Assembly: GCA_017537045.1 (NCBI GenBank)
Contig: JAFYLN010000141.1
Coordinates: forward strand, 1-12,308
DNA: 12,308 nucleotides
Direction: 5' to 3'
DNA from: Oscillospiraceae bacterium
GTDB taxonomy: Bacteria > Bacillota_A > Clostridia > Oscillospirales > Oscillospiraceae
In this document: positions 1 through 6,966 of the stretch, one piece after another
How positions within the stretch are numbered: position 1 is the stretch's first letter
How the letters are laid out: the number at the start of each line of letters is the position of its first letter
Translations under genes and position numbers: made by a program
Notes under the pieces: model-generated
Told to the model about the DNA's origin: nothing
What the model saw: the letters and a program-made list of their open reading frames with translations, nothing else
The model's database searches: none

Positions 1-102
1 AATTCGCCGAAAATCAATGCGAATACATTAAATTCTGCCGCACGGGCGGCGGGTCGCCGCCCCTACAATAGAATTGATAGACAGTACGATAAACTGAAAT
101 TT
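1..102 (+). repeat. Palindromic intergenic element, copy A (right part only)
   Basis: The left end is cut by the window edge. What remains is the central segment (ATTCGCCGAAAATCAATGCG from 2), the right inner hairpin (GGGCGGCG-GGT-CGCCGCCC followed by CTAC) and the right terminal repeat CGATAAACTGAAATTT at 87-102. The sequence between the hairpin and the terminus (66-86) differs from the other copies. The end lies 6 bp from the stop codon of the minus-strand pyrophosphatase gene, so the element is probably transcribed at the 3' end of that mRNA. Membership in the family is seen directly by comparison with copies at 6967, 10311 and 11111. Confidence 0.85.
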
Positions 103-108
103 ACGACA

Positions 109-1722
109 TTAACCCCACAGGGCGGACAGCATGGGGATGACCTGCTTTTTGCGGCTCATGATATGGGGCAAAAATGCCATATTTTCTCTGGGTGTTACGT
201 TAAAGGCCTGGCGGATGGTCTCGTCATCTCCCACATAAATGATCTGGGTGCCTTCCAGCAGCACATCCGTCAGCATCAGGATCACAAGATCCAGCTTTTC
301 CTTTCTGGCTGTCTGCTGCATGATGGTCAGGAATTCATCCTTGCGCTGTGCCATGGCAGGGCTGTCCACACAGGTGATCTGGGCAACCGCAAAATCATGA
401 CCGGCAATGTGGAATTCCTTCAGATCCGTAAAGAACATGTCTCTTGCGGTTTTGTTTTCCAGCGATGCGGAGAAAATGGCCTTACCCAGCTCCTCCAGCG
501 ATACGTTGGCAATGCGTGCCATCCGCTCTGCCATGCGCCTGTCCCGCTCGGTGCAGGTGGGGGACTTGAACATGACCGTGTCGGACAAAATTGCCGCCGC
601 CATCATGCCCGCCATACCGGCCGACGGCATCAGGCCGCGCTCCTGAAACATGGCAGCGATGATGGTATTTGTAGAACCCACAGGCTCATTGCGCATATAG
701 ATGGGTGTGCCCGTCTGGATATCTGCCAGGCGGTGATGGTCAATGATCTCCACGATCTCCGCCTCCTCCAAACCGGGTACGGACTGGGAAGCCTCGTTGT
801 GGTCGACCAGCACCACACGCTTGCGCTTGGGGCGCAGCAGGTGGTAGCGTGTCAGCACGCCGACAACCTTTTCGTTTTCATCCAGAATGGGGTAGCAGGG
901 CTCGCGGTGCTGCAGCACCTGCTCCTTGACATCGTCCACGCGGTCATCCAGATGGAAGCACACAAGATCGTTTGTACGGCAGATGCGGCCGATGGGGGCG
1001 GACTGGAAAATCAGGCGGGCGGCACGGTAGGCATCGTGGGGCGTGCAGATGATGCAGGTGGTGGTGGGCAGCTCGCGCAGCTCTTCATCCACCTCTGCCT
1101 GACAGACCACCAGCGCGCTGACATTCATCTCCAGCGCACGGCGGATCATATCCGGCTGGTGGCCGCACAGCACCACCGTGTTTTTGCGGTTGAACAGCAG
1201 ATTTTTCTGGCTCTGGGGCAGCGCAATGACCAGCTCGCCCATGATGGTGTCGGTATTCTCGCCGGCTTCATTCAGCACCCGGCCTTCCAGCACGGAAAGC
1301 ACATTGAACAGCGGCACTTCATCCAGAACGCCCAGCGTCGCCAGCGCCATATTGTAGTTTGCAATATCCTCCCGGGAAAGCATGCCGTAAAGGCCGCCGT
1401 CCTCGTTGACCACAGGAATTGCCGTGTTGTTGCGCTCCTGCTGCAGAATCTCCCATGCGCGTCCCACTGTCACAGCAGTACCCAGCAGAGGAGGTGTATC
1501 GTAGACAAGGTCGCGCACCTGCGTGTACATGTTGGTAATGTGCTTCGGAGGCTGGAAGCCGAAGCGGTCCAGCACCAGCTGGGTCTCATCGGATACGCGG
1601 CCTAGACAGGCCGCCGTATACTCCCGGTCGCCGCAAGCATTGCGCAGCGCAGCATAGGCCATCGCCGCAACGATGGAGTCAGTATCGGGATTTCTGTGAC
1701 CGGTTACATAGATCGGATCCAT
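109..1722 (-). CDS. ppaC: Manganese-dependent inorganic pyrophosphatase with CBS and DRTGG regulatory domains
   Basis: This is a family II (DHH) inorganic pyrophosphatase that hydrolyses PPi to phosphate in the cytoplasm and so pulls biosynthetic reactions forward. The 537-residue protein is longer than plain family II enzymes (about 310) because a regulatory insert splits the DHH domain. Metal-site motifs are visible at 8-15 (GHRNPDTD, with H9, D13, D15), 306-309 (VDHN), 328-330 (DHH) and about D381. The first CBS repeat is at about 70-122, a DRTGG-like region at about 135-245 and the second CBS at about 250-295. The C-terminal DHHA2 domain ends with the substrate-binding SRKKQV motif at 523-528. 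Characterised CBS-PPases are inhibited by AMP or ADP, and those with DRTGG bind diadenosine polyphosphates; that regulation is inferred here from the domains. The start is supported by AAGGAG 8 nt upstream. The gene follows the asparaginase gene after 15 nt and is probably co-transcribed with it. Confidence 0.95.
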   Translation of the reverse strand: MDPIYVTGHRNPDTDSIVAAMAYAALRNACGDREYTAACLGRVSDETQLVLDRFGFQPPKHITNMYTQVRDLVYDTPPLLGTAVTVGRAWEILQQERNNTAIPVVNEDGGLYGMLSREDIANYNMALATLGVLDEVPLFNVLSVLEGRVLNEAGENTDTIMGELVIALPQSQKNLLFNRKNTVVLCGHQPDMIRRALEMNVSALVVCQAEVDEELRELPTTTCIICTPHDAYRAARLIFQSAPIGRICRTNDLVCFHLDDRVDDVKEQVLQHREPCYPILDENEKVVGVLTRYHLLRPKRKRVVLVDHNEASQSVPGLEEAEIVEIIDHHRLADIQTGTPIYMRNEPVGSTNTIIAAMFQERGLMPSAGMAGMMAAAILSDTVMFKSPTCTERDRRMAERMARIANVSLEELGKAIFSASLENKTARDMFFTDLKEFHIAGHDFAVAQITCVDSPAMAQRKDEFLTIMQQTARKEKLDLVILMLTDVLLEGTQIIYVGDDETIRQAFNVTPRENMAFLPHIMSRKKQVIPMLSALWG

Positions 1723-1737
1723 GGCTTATTCTCCTTA

Positions 1738-2739
1738 TTATGGATTTATAGTGATTTCTCCGGCAAGATTCTGTGCAAAAAGCGCTTCGATCTCTTTCTG
1801 TTCCATGCCCTGACCGATGGCCCACATGAGTTTGGTCATGGCAGCTTCGGTGGTCATATCCCGGCCCTGAATCACACCCAGCTCCAGAAGCCTTGTTCCC
1901 ACCTGATAGACCTGCAGGTCAGAGGAATCGTACAGGCACTGGGTGGTGACCACCACGGAAATGCCGTCCTCCACCGCCCGGTGGATGCCCCGCAGACCCT
2001 TGTGCAGCACATTGATTCCGCCAAGGCCGAAAGCCTCAATAACGATGCCCTTATAGCCCATGGCAGCCAGCATATCAAAAATGGCGGGATTCAGACCCGG
2101 TGTCAGCTTCAGCAGAAAGACATTCTTGCTGATGTCGCATTTAAGCTGCGCAGGTTCTGCAGGTTCGTTGAGCATGCGGCTGTCCACCACAAGGCCGCGG
2201 TTGCTGACCTGCGCCGCGTAGCGGGCATTGACGCTTTCAAAGGCCGAAAAACCGGAGGCGCGCACTTTTACAGCACGGCAGCCCCGCATGACCTTGCGGT
2301 CAAAGGCAAGAAAGATGCCGGGATGGCCGGATGCGGCCATGGCAAAGGCGGTGCGCAGGTTATCCGGGCCGTCGGACAGCATGTCTGCCAGCGGAAGCTG
2401 GGAACCGGTAAACACCACGGGCAGGTCGATATTCGGCAGCATGAAGGTCACGGCCGATGCGGTATAGGCCATGGTATCGGTGCCGTGGGAGACCACGATG
2501 CCATCAAACCCTGTGCGGTATTCGAAAATGCTGCAGGCAATGGTCTGCCACTCCTCAGGACGGATGTTGGAAGAATCCAGACACATCACATCGCGCACGG
2601 TGATATCGTAGTAAGTTCGAAGCTGCTCCAGTTCACGCTCCATCACGTCTGAGCGGTGGGGTTCCAGACCCTCACCGCCTGGGACGGAGGCAATGGTACC
2701 GCCGGTGGTCAGCAAAAGGATCTTCTTTTTTTCTATCAT
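1738..2739 (-). CDS. ansA: L-asparaginase, cytoplasmic (type I-like)
   Basis: The protein (333 residues from the chosen start) belongs to the asparaginase/glutaminase family and converts L-asparagine to aspartate and ammonia. Both catalytic threonine motifs are visible: TTGGTIAS near the N-terminus (nucleophile T15) and HGTDT at 85-89, with the substrate-binding LDSSN at 54-58. There is no signal peptide, so the enzyme should be cytoplasmic like E. coli AnsA rather than periplasmic AnsB. An upstream in-frame ATG at 2808 would add 23 residues, but it lies inside the -35 element of the promoter. The ATG at 2739 has a strong GGAGGA ribosome binding site and places the TTGGTIAS motif where the family has it. 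The stop codon is 15 nt before the pyrophosphatase start, so the two genes form an operon. Substrate preference (Asn versus Gln) cannot be read from sequence. Confidence 0.93.
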   Translation of the reverse strand: MIEKKKILLLTTGGTIASVPGGEGLEPHRSDVMERELEQLRTYYDITVRDVMCLDSSNIRPEEWQTIACSIFEYRTGFDGIVVSHGTDTMAYTASAVTFMLPNIDLPVVFTGSQLPLADMLSDGPDNLRTAFAMAASGHPGIFLAFDRKVMRGCRAVKVRASGFSAFESVNARYAAQVSNRGLVVDSRMLNEPAEPAQLKCDISKNVFLLKLTPGLNPAIFDMLAAMGYKGIVIEAFGLGGINVLHKGLRGIHRAVEDGISVVVTTQCLYDSSDLQVYQVGTRLLELGVIQGRDMTTEAAMTKLMWAIGQGMEQKEIEALFAQNLAGEITINP

Positions 2740-2779
2740 GGCGTATCCTCCGCCTTCTGCACATAAATTTCCACTGTTT

Positions 2780-2808
2780 ATTATACCGTCCAACTTCTGA
2801 AATAGCAA
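2780..2808 (-). promoter_or_regulatory. Sigma-A promoter of the asparaginase-pyrophosphatase operon
   Basis: Read on the minus strand, TTGCTA (2808-2803) and TATAAT (2785-2780) are separated by 17 bp. The perfect -10 box lies about 40 nt upstream of the asparaginase start at 2739, a normal leader length. The promoter lies outside repeat copy B, which starts 32 bp further upstream. Confidence 0.8.
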
Positions 2809-2840
2809 GAAAAATCCCGCGCCAATCCGGGCATAGTGGA

Positions 2841-3026
2841 AAATTGATGTTTATCGGGCTGTTGGCGGCGAAGCCCTTGGCTCTCCCTCTGGGAGAGCTG
2901 TCAAAAATCGAAGCGATTTTTGACTGAGAGGGAAAATAACGAACCCTCTCCGCCCCAAATCAAGGATTTGGGGCACCTCTCCCAAAGGGAGAGGCAAGTT
3001 TTTAACAGCGCGATAAACTGAAATTT
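2841..3026 (+). repeat. Palindromic intergenic element, copy B (variant core)
   Basis: This element fills much of the 385-bp gap between the divergent asparaginase and flavodiiron genes. It has the same ends as the other copies (AAATTGATGTTTATCG at 2841-2856, CGATAAACTGAAATTT at 3011-3026) but a different interior. The interior shows a GGGCT...AGCCC stem (2856-2876), CTCTCCC/GGGAGAG, TCAAAAATCG/CGATTTTTGA, GCCCCAAATC/GATTTGGGGC and CCTCTCCC/GGGAGAGG stems. It contains no credible ORF. The flavodiiron gene's -35 box starts 14 bp beyond its right end. Confidence 0.85.
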
Positions 3027-3039
3027 GTGCAGATTCTGT

Positions 3040-3068
3040 TTGTATTTTGTGAGATTATATGGTATAAT
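3040..3068 (+). promoter_or_regulatory. Extended -10 sigma-A promoter of the flavodiiron gene
   Basis: TTGTAT (3040-3045) and a perfect TATAAT (3063-3068) are 17 bp apart, with a TG at 3060-3061 forming an extended -10. Transcription would start near 3075, giving a leader of about 50 nt. That leader contains a small CCGCA/TGCGG hairpin (3085-3098). Confidence 0.85.
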
Positions 3069-3124
3069 CATGCCGCGAAGCAATCCGCACAAATGCGGTA
3101 ATCCATACATAAAGGAGACAATTT

Positions 3125-4279
3125 ATGACCATTACCAACGACATTCGCTATATCGGCGTTAACGACCATCAGGTCGACCTGTTCGAAGGCCAGTACGTTG
3201 TCCCGAGCGGCATGTCCTACAATTCCTATGCCATTGTGGACGAAAAGGTTGCCATCATGGACACTGTGGATCGGAATTTCACCGATGAGTGGCTGGGCAA
3301 TGTCGAACGCACACTGGAAGGCCGCAAGCCCGACTATCTGGTGGTGCACCACATGGAGCCCGACCACAGCGCCAATATCCACAAATTCCTGACGGTTTAT
3401 CCCGATGCAACCGTGGTTTCCTCCGCCAAGGCCTTCGACATGATGAAGCAGTTCTTCGGCACCGATTATGCCGGCCGCCGCATCGTGGTGGGCGAGGGCG
3501 ATACCCTGAATCTTGGCAAGCACACCCTGACCTTCGTCACCGCTCCCATGGTTCACTGGCCTGAGGTCATCGTGTCCTACGATTCCTGTGACAAGGTGCT
3601 GTTCTCTGCCGATGGCTTCGGCAAGTTCGGCGCGCTGGATGCAGAAGAGGACTGGGCCTGCGAAGCACGCCGCTACTATATCGGCATCGTGGGTAAGTAC
3701 GGCGCCCAGACCCAGGCGCTGCTGAAAAAGGCCGCCGGTCTGGATATTGCCATCATCTGCCCCCTTCACGGCCCCGTGCTGACGGAGAATCTGGGTTACT
3801 ACTTAGGCCTGTACGACATCTGGTCCTCCTACCGGCCGGAGGATGAGGGTGTTTTGATTGCTTACACCTCTGTCTACGGCCACACCAAGGCTGCCGTAGA
3901 GCTGCTGGCACAGAAACTGGAAGAGAAGGGCTGCCCCAAGGTCACCGTGGCAGACCTGGCCCGTGACGATATGGCAGAAGCTGTGGAGGATGCCTTCCGC
4001 TACTCCAAGCTGGTGCTTGCTACCACCACCTACAACGGCGATGTGTTCCCCTTCATGAAGGAGTTCATCCACCACCTGACCGAGCGCAGCTACCAGAACC
4101 GCACTGTGGCCTTCATGGAAAACGGCTCCTGGGCTCCCGTTGCAGGCAGGGTCATGGCAAGAATGCTGGAGGGCAGCAAGAACCTGACCTATGTGGAAAA
4201 CAACGTCAAGATTCTCTCTGCCCTCAGCGCCGAAAGCGAAAAGCAGATCGAAGCGCTGGCCGAGGAACTGTGCGGCTAA
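3125..4279 (+). CDS. FprA-type flavodiiron protein (O2/NO reductase)
   Basis: This is an A-type flavoprotein: an N-terminal metallo-beta-lactamase-like diiron domain followed by a C-terminal flavodoxin-like FMN domain. It reduces O2 to water (or NO to N2O) in the cytoplasm of anaerobes, taking electrons from rubredoxin or a similar donor. The 384 residues match the usual two-domain length. Diiron ligands are visible as H76-x-E78-x-D80-H81 (HHMEPDHS), the histidine of MVHWPE, the aspartate of SADGFG and the histidine of CPLHGP. The FMN-binding start is YTSVYGHT near residue 240. There is no rubredoxin or NADH-oxidoreductase fusion, so a separate partner is needed; none is encoded in this window. 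The start follows AAAGGAG with good spacing. The gene appears monocistronic, with its own promoter and terminator. Confidence 0.95.
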   Translation: MTITNDIRYIGVNDHQVDLFEGQYVVPSGMSYNSYAIVDEKVAIMDTVDRNFTDEWLGNVERTLEGRKPDYLVVHHMEPDHSANIHKFLTVYPDATVVSSAKAFDMMKQFFGTDYAGRRIVVGEGDTLNLGKHTLTFVTAPMVHWPEVIVSYDSCDKVLFSADGFGKFGALDAEEDWACEARRYYIGIVGKYGAQTQALLKKAAGLDIAIICPLHGPVLTENLGYYLGLYDIWSSYRPEDEGVLIAYTSVYGHTKAAVELLAQKLEEKGCPKVTVADLARDDMAEAVEDAFRYSKLVLATTTYNGDVFPFMKEFIHHLTERSYQNRTVAFMENGSWAPVAGRVMARMLEGSKNLTYVENNVKILSALSAESEKQIEALAEELCG

Positions 4280-4292
4280 AACAGCAAAAATG

Positions 4293-4319
4293 AAGCGCAC
4301 CCGCGAGGGTGCGCTTTTT
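4293..4319. terminator. Bidirectional terminator between convergent flavodiiron and AraC genes
   Basis: A 10-bp perfect stem AAGCGCACCC / GGGTGCGCTT with a GCGA loop is followed by T residues on the + strand. On the minus strand a T-run also follows (complement of the A-run at 4286-4290). It begins 14 nt after the flavodiiron stop and covers the stop codon of the minus-strand regulator (4318-4320), so it can serve both genes. Confidence 0.85.
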
Positions 4320-5256
4320 ACAGGATCTTCTGACGGTACTGCCGGGGAGAAATGCCGTATTCCTGCTTAAACGCGCGGTAAAAGGCGGAGTAATCGGAAA
4401 AGCCTACCTGCGTGGCCACCTGTTCCAGCGCGATTCCCTCTACGATCCGGTTTTTCGCAGAAATCAGCCGCCGCTGGGTCACATAGTGATAGATGCTGAT
4501 ACCCATTTTCTGCTTAAACAGGTGGCTGATGGTGCTCTCGCTGACGTAAAACCTGCGGGCAAGCTCGCTGATGGTGATGTGCTGTGCATAATTGGTTTCA
4601 ATATAAGCCGTCACCTTCCCCAGCAGATCCGGCTTTTCCGCTTTCATGATGCCGGTGCTGCGGTCACTGTAGGCTCTGTTCAGATAGACAAGGATCGCCA
4701 TGGTATTGGCAAGCACAAGGGGTTCCCAGCCAGGCTGCTGTTCCTCCCGTTCCCGGATGCCGGAGGCAAACAGTTCCCCCAGAAATTCCCACCGAGTGCC
4801 CGAAGTGCGGATCAGGTAGTCCCCGCTCTGCGCCAATATATAGGGAAACATTTCTTTCAGGTTCTCCATATATTCCGGGCTGAGCCAGATCACATCGCGC
4901 ACATAAGTGCCATCCATACCGTCGGGCAGGATGGGGCGGTGGCTGATGCCCGGAGAAATGAAAACGATATCGCCGTTTCGCAGGCGGTAGCGCTCCGAGC
5001 CTACAAGATATTCCACATCCGTGGCGCTGCGGCAGTACAGCAGCTCATAGAACACATGGCTGTGCAGGGAAACAGTCGCGTTAGAGTAGCTGGTATCCCG
5101 GTGGGTATCCACATAAGGGGAGGACATTTCCAGCTCCTGATACACTCTCGACGGATCGATGCCGATGGAATGCAGGAATTCATAGAGTTTTTGGTGATCC
5201 TCCTGTGTATGCTGGAATTCAAACGCTGCCAATTTCCGGAAGTCGTCAATTTTCAT
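4318..5256 (-). CDS. AraC-family transcriptional regulator with N-terminal cupin domain
   Basis: The protein (312 residues) has the layout of sugar-responsive AraC/XylS regulators. The N-terminal cupin-like ligand domain includes HSHVFYELLYC, and the C-terminal domain of about 100 residues carries two helix-turn-helices. The first HTH is in ITISELARRFYVSESTISHL and the second in IALEQVATQVGFSDYSAF, ending in the conserved ISPRQYR. The start at 5256 is preferred over the ATG at 5301 because GGGGGAG precedes it and because 5301 lies within the promoter/operator. It is divergent from a GPH sugar symporter and shares a palindrome-rich promoter region, so it very likely controls that transporter and itself. 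The inducer is unknown. It may also control the hydrolase operon downstream of the transporter, but no matching operator was seen there. Confidence 0.92.
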   Translation of the reverse strand: MKIDDFRKLAAFEFQHTQEDHQKLYEFLHSIGIDPSRVYQELEMSSPYVDTHRDTSYSNATVSLHSHVFYELLYCRSATDVEYLVGSERYRLRNGDIVFISPGISHRPILPDGMDGTYVRDVIWLSPEYMENLKEMFPYILAQSGDYLIRTSGTRWEFLGELFASGIREREEQQPGWEPLVLANTMAILVYLNRAYSDRSTGIMKAEKPDLLGKVTAYIETNYAQHITISELARRFYVSESTISHLFKQKMGISIYHYVTQRRLISAKNRIVEGIALEQVATQVGFSDYSAFYRAFKQEYGISPRQYRQKIL

Positions 5257-5291
5257 AAACAAAACTCCCCCGTTCTGTTGTTTTTTGATAT

Positions 5292-5320
5292 ATTGTATCA
5301 CAAGATTGCAGAATTTGCAA
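5292..5320 (-). promoter_or_regulatory. Promoter of the AraC-type regulator
   Basis: On the minus strand TTGCAA (5320-5315) and TACAAT (5297-5292) are exactly 17 bp apart, about 36 nt upstream of the start at 5256. A perfect inverted repeat (AAGATTGCA at 5302-5310, TGCAATCTT at 5316-5324) covers the -35 box and most of the spacer. This is the arrangement expected for autoregulation by steric block. Confidence 0.7.
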
Positions 5321-5324
5321 TCTT
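5302..5324. promoter_or_regulatory. Operator-like palindrome 1 in the AraC/GPH divergent region
   Basis: A 9-bp perfect inverted repeat with a 5-bp spacer. It contains GAATTTGCAA (5311-5320), a 10-mer repeated exactly at 5388-5397. It overlaps the regulator's own -35 element. It has no T-tract and lies in a promoter, so it is more likely a protein-binding site than a terminator. Confidence 0.6.
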
Positions 5325-5337
5325 ATTTCTTACTTTT

Positions 5338-5351
5338 GCAATTTGAATTGC
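5338..5351. promoter_or_regulatory. Operator-like palindrome 2, overlapping the transporter -35
   Basis: A 14-bp palindrome: GCAATT-TG-AATTGC. Its second half contains TTGAAT (5343-5348), a candidate -35 box. Together with TAAAAT (5365-5370, 16-bp spacing) this is the best sigma-A promoter for the transporter. The site shares the TTGCAA core (5336-5341) with palindromes 1 and 3. Confidence 0.55.
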
Positions 5352-5385
5352 GTTCACAGTTTGTTAAAATATAGCGGTAGACTGT

Positions 5386-5404
5386 GGGAATTTGCAAAAT
5401 TCCC
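5386..5404. promoter_or_regulatory. Operator-like palindrome 3 in the transporter leader
   Basis: GGGAATTT-GCA-AAATTCCC is an 8-3-8 perfect inverted repeat about 16 bp downstream of the candidate -10 box and 11 nt before the AGGAGG ribosome binding site. It repeats GAATTTGCAA from palindrome 1. As DNA it would be a roadblock operator; as RNA it could form a weak hairpin. No T-tract follows. Confidence 0.55.
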
Positions 5405-5429
5405 AATATTATTTAGGAGGAAATCAAAA

Positions 5430-6866
5430 ATGGCAAAAACCAAAGCACCTGTCACCAAGCTGACTGCCAAGCACATGATCGGCTACGGCGCCGGTGACGC
5501 CGGCGGCGTCGTGATGCTGATGATCATCAGCTACCTGGAACGCTTCTCCCGTAACATTCTGGGCATTGACGCTGTTGTTTACGCTTCCATTCTGGTTATC
5601 TGGAACGTGTGGGACGCTGTGAACGACCCCCTGGTCGGCACCTTCATGGACTTCGCTTTCTCCAAGGCAAAGCCCGGCTCCGATAAGTTCCGTCCCTGGA
5701 TCCTGCGCTCCATTCCCATTCTGGCAATCGGCATGGGCTCCCTGATGACTCTGCCCACCCTGTTTGACGGCCTGCTGTGCATCGTCGTCCTGTTCATCTC
5801 CAAGATCGTCTTCGAGCTGGGCTACACCATCATGAACATCGGCATGGGTTCCCTGCTGGGCGTTATGGCTACCAACGATGCGGAACGTGCATCTCTGGCA
5901 TCCGCCCGTGGCTTCGGCTCCACCGTCGGTGGTGTCATCGGCATGATCGCTCTGCCTCAGGTTCTGGCTATCCTGGGCGAGACCAAGCTGGGCTACGCTG
6001 CTGCTGCTATCGCCGCTGCTGTTCTGGGCTGCGGTCTGGTCTTCATCCACTACATCGGCACTGTCGAGCGCAACGCTGCTGCTCAGTCCGCTGTGAAGAC
6101 CGAGGAAGAGAAGGAAGCCGAGAAGATCAAGATTACCGACATCCTGAATGTCTTCAAGGTCAACCGTCCCTATCTGGCACTGTGCATCCACTCCATCTGC
6201 ATCTGCTTCGTTCAGGGTATTGCACAGGGTGCTTCCACCTACATGTACTCCGACGTTCTGGGCAACATTGGTCTGGCCTCTCTGGCATCCGCAATCTCCA
6301 TGCCCGTTATGTTCGGCGGCCTGATTCTGGCTCCCATCCTGGCCAAGAAGTTCGACTTCGTCGTCATCATCCGTACCGCTATTCTGATCGGCTGCATCCT
6401 GCTGGGCACCTGCTTCATCTATGCAGTTACCGCAGAGAACATGATCCCCATCCTGTACATGGCATGGTCCGGCATCGGCACTGGTCTGGTCACCCTGTCC
6501 GTCCAGCTGCAGTGGGGTCTGGTTGGTGAGTCCATCGACTACAACGAGTACCTGACCGGCAAGCGCAGCGAAGGCTCCATCTACGGTGTCTTCTCCCTGA
6601 CCCGCCGCGTTGGCCAGACTCTGTCCGGCTCTCTGGCAGTTCTGATGATCACCTGGTTCGGCTACGTTCCCGCTGTCGACGGTGTTCTGCAGGCTCAGCC
6701 CGCTTCCGCCATCCTGGGCATCAAGATGATGGTCATTCTGATTCCCGCTGTTATCGGCATGGGCTCCTGGGCTGCTTTCACCTTCATCTGGGACATCAAC
6801 AAGGAAAAGCGCGCTGCTATGGCTGCATGGAAGGCAGAGCGTGCTGCTAAGGCAGAGCAGGAATAA
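5430..6866 (+). CDS. GPH-family (MelB-like) sugar:cation symporter
   Basis: A 478-residue polytopic membrane protein of the glycoside-pentoside-hexuronide:cation symporter family (MFS_2), importing a sugar or glycoside with Na+ or H+. Seen in sequence: the N-terminal IGYGAGDAGG, the family signature WDAVNDPLVG at 61-70, KFRPWILRSIP just after it, about 12 hydrophobic segments, a charged central loop (KTEEEKEAEKIKITDIL), and a lysine/alanine-rich C-terminal tail. The ATG at 5430 is chosen because a perfect AGGAGG (5415-5420) precedes it; an in-frame ATG at 5343 lies within the promoter. Codon use is strongly biased (nearly all Leu as CTG, many GCT, CGT and GTT), as in ppdK and unlike the neighbouring hydrolases, which suggests high expression. 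The divergent AraC regulator suggests induction by its substrate, whose identity cannot be read from sequence. Confidence 0.93.
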   Translation: MAKTKAPVTKLTAKHMIGYGAGDAGGVVMLMIISYLERFSRNILGIDAVVYASILVIWNVWDAVNDPLVGTFMDFAFSKAKPGSDKFRPWILRSIPILAIGMGSLMTLPTLFDGLLCIVVLFISKIVFELGYTIMNIGMGSLLGVMATNDAERASLASARGFGSTVGGVIGMIALPQVLAILGETKLGYAAAAIAAAVLGCGLVFIHYIGTVERNAAAQSAVKTEEEKEAEKIKITDILNVFKVNRPYLALCIHSICICFVQGIAQGASTYMYSDVLGNIGLASLASAISMPVMFGGLILAPILAKKFDFVVIIRTAILIGCILLGTCFIYAVTAENMIPILYMAWSGIGTGLVTLSVQLQWGLVGESIDYNEYLTGKRSEGSIYGVFSLTRRVGQTLSGSLAVLMITWFGYVPAVDGVLQAQPASAILGIKMMVILIPAVIGMGSWAAFTFIWDINKEKRAAMAAWKAERAAKAEQE

Positions 6867-6921
6867 TTTCCTCCATAGAAGCGGTATATTGCCGTATCCC
6901 GCTTGAATAAGTTTTCTCTTA

Positions 6922-6956
6922 CAGGGAACGGCCTTTTGAGCCGTTCCCTGTTTTTT
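6922..6956 (+). terminator. Rho-independent terminator after the GPH symporter
   Basis: An 11-bp perfect stem CAGGGAACGGC / GCCGTTCCCTG with the loop CTTTTGA is followed by six T residues (6951-6956), 56 nt after the symporter stop. It should separate the transporter transcript from the hydrolase operon that starts at 7174. Confidence 0.93.
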
Positions 6957-6966
6957 AATCTCATAC

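Noticed and set aside
163..1605. 480-codon + strand open frame over the pyrophosphatase gene
   Set aside because: The minus-strand product has complete DHH, CBS and DHHA2 motifs; the + frame is His/Gln/Leu-rich without a domain pattern or ribosome binding site.
3085..3098. CCGCA/TGCGG hairpin in the flavodiiron leader as a riboswitch
   Set aside because: Five base pairs in a leader of about 50 nt is too small for a riboswitch or attenuator, and no T-run follows.
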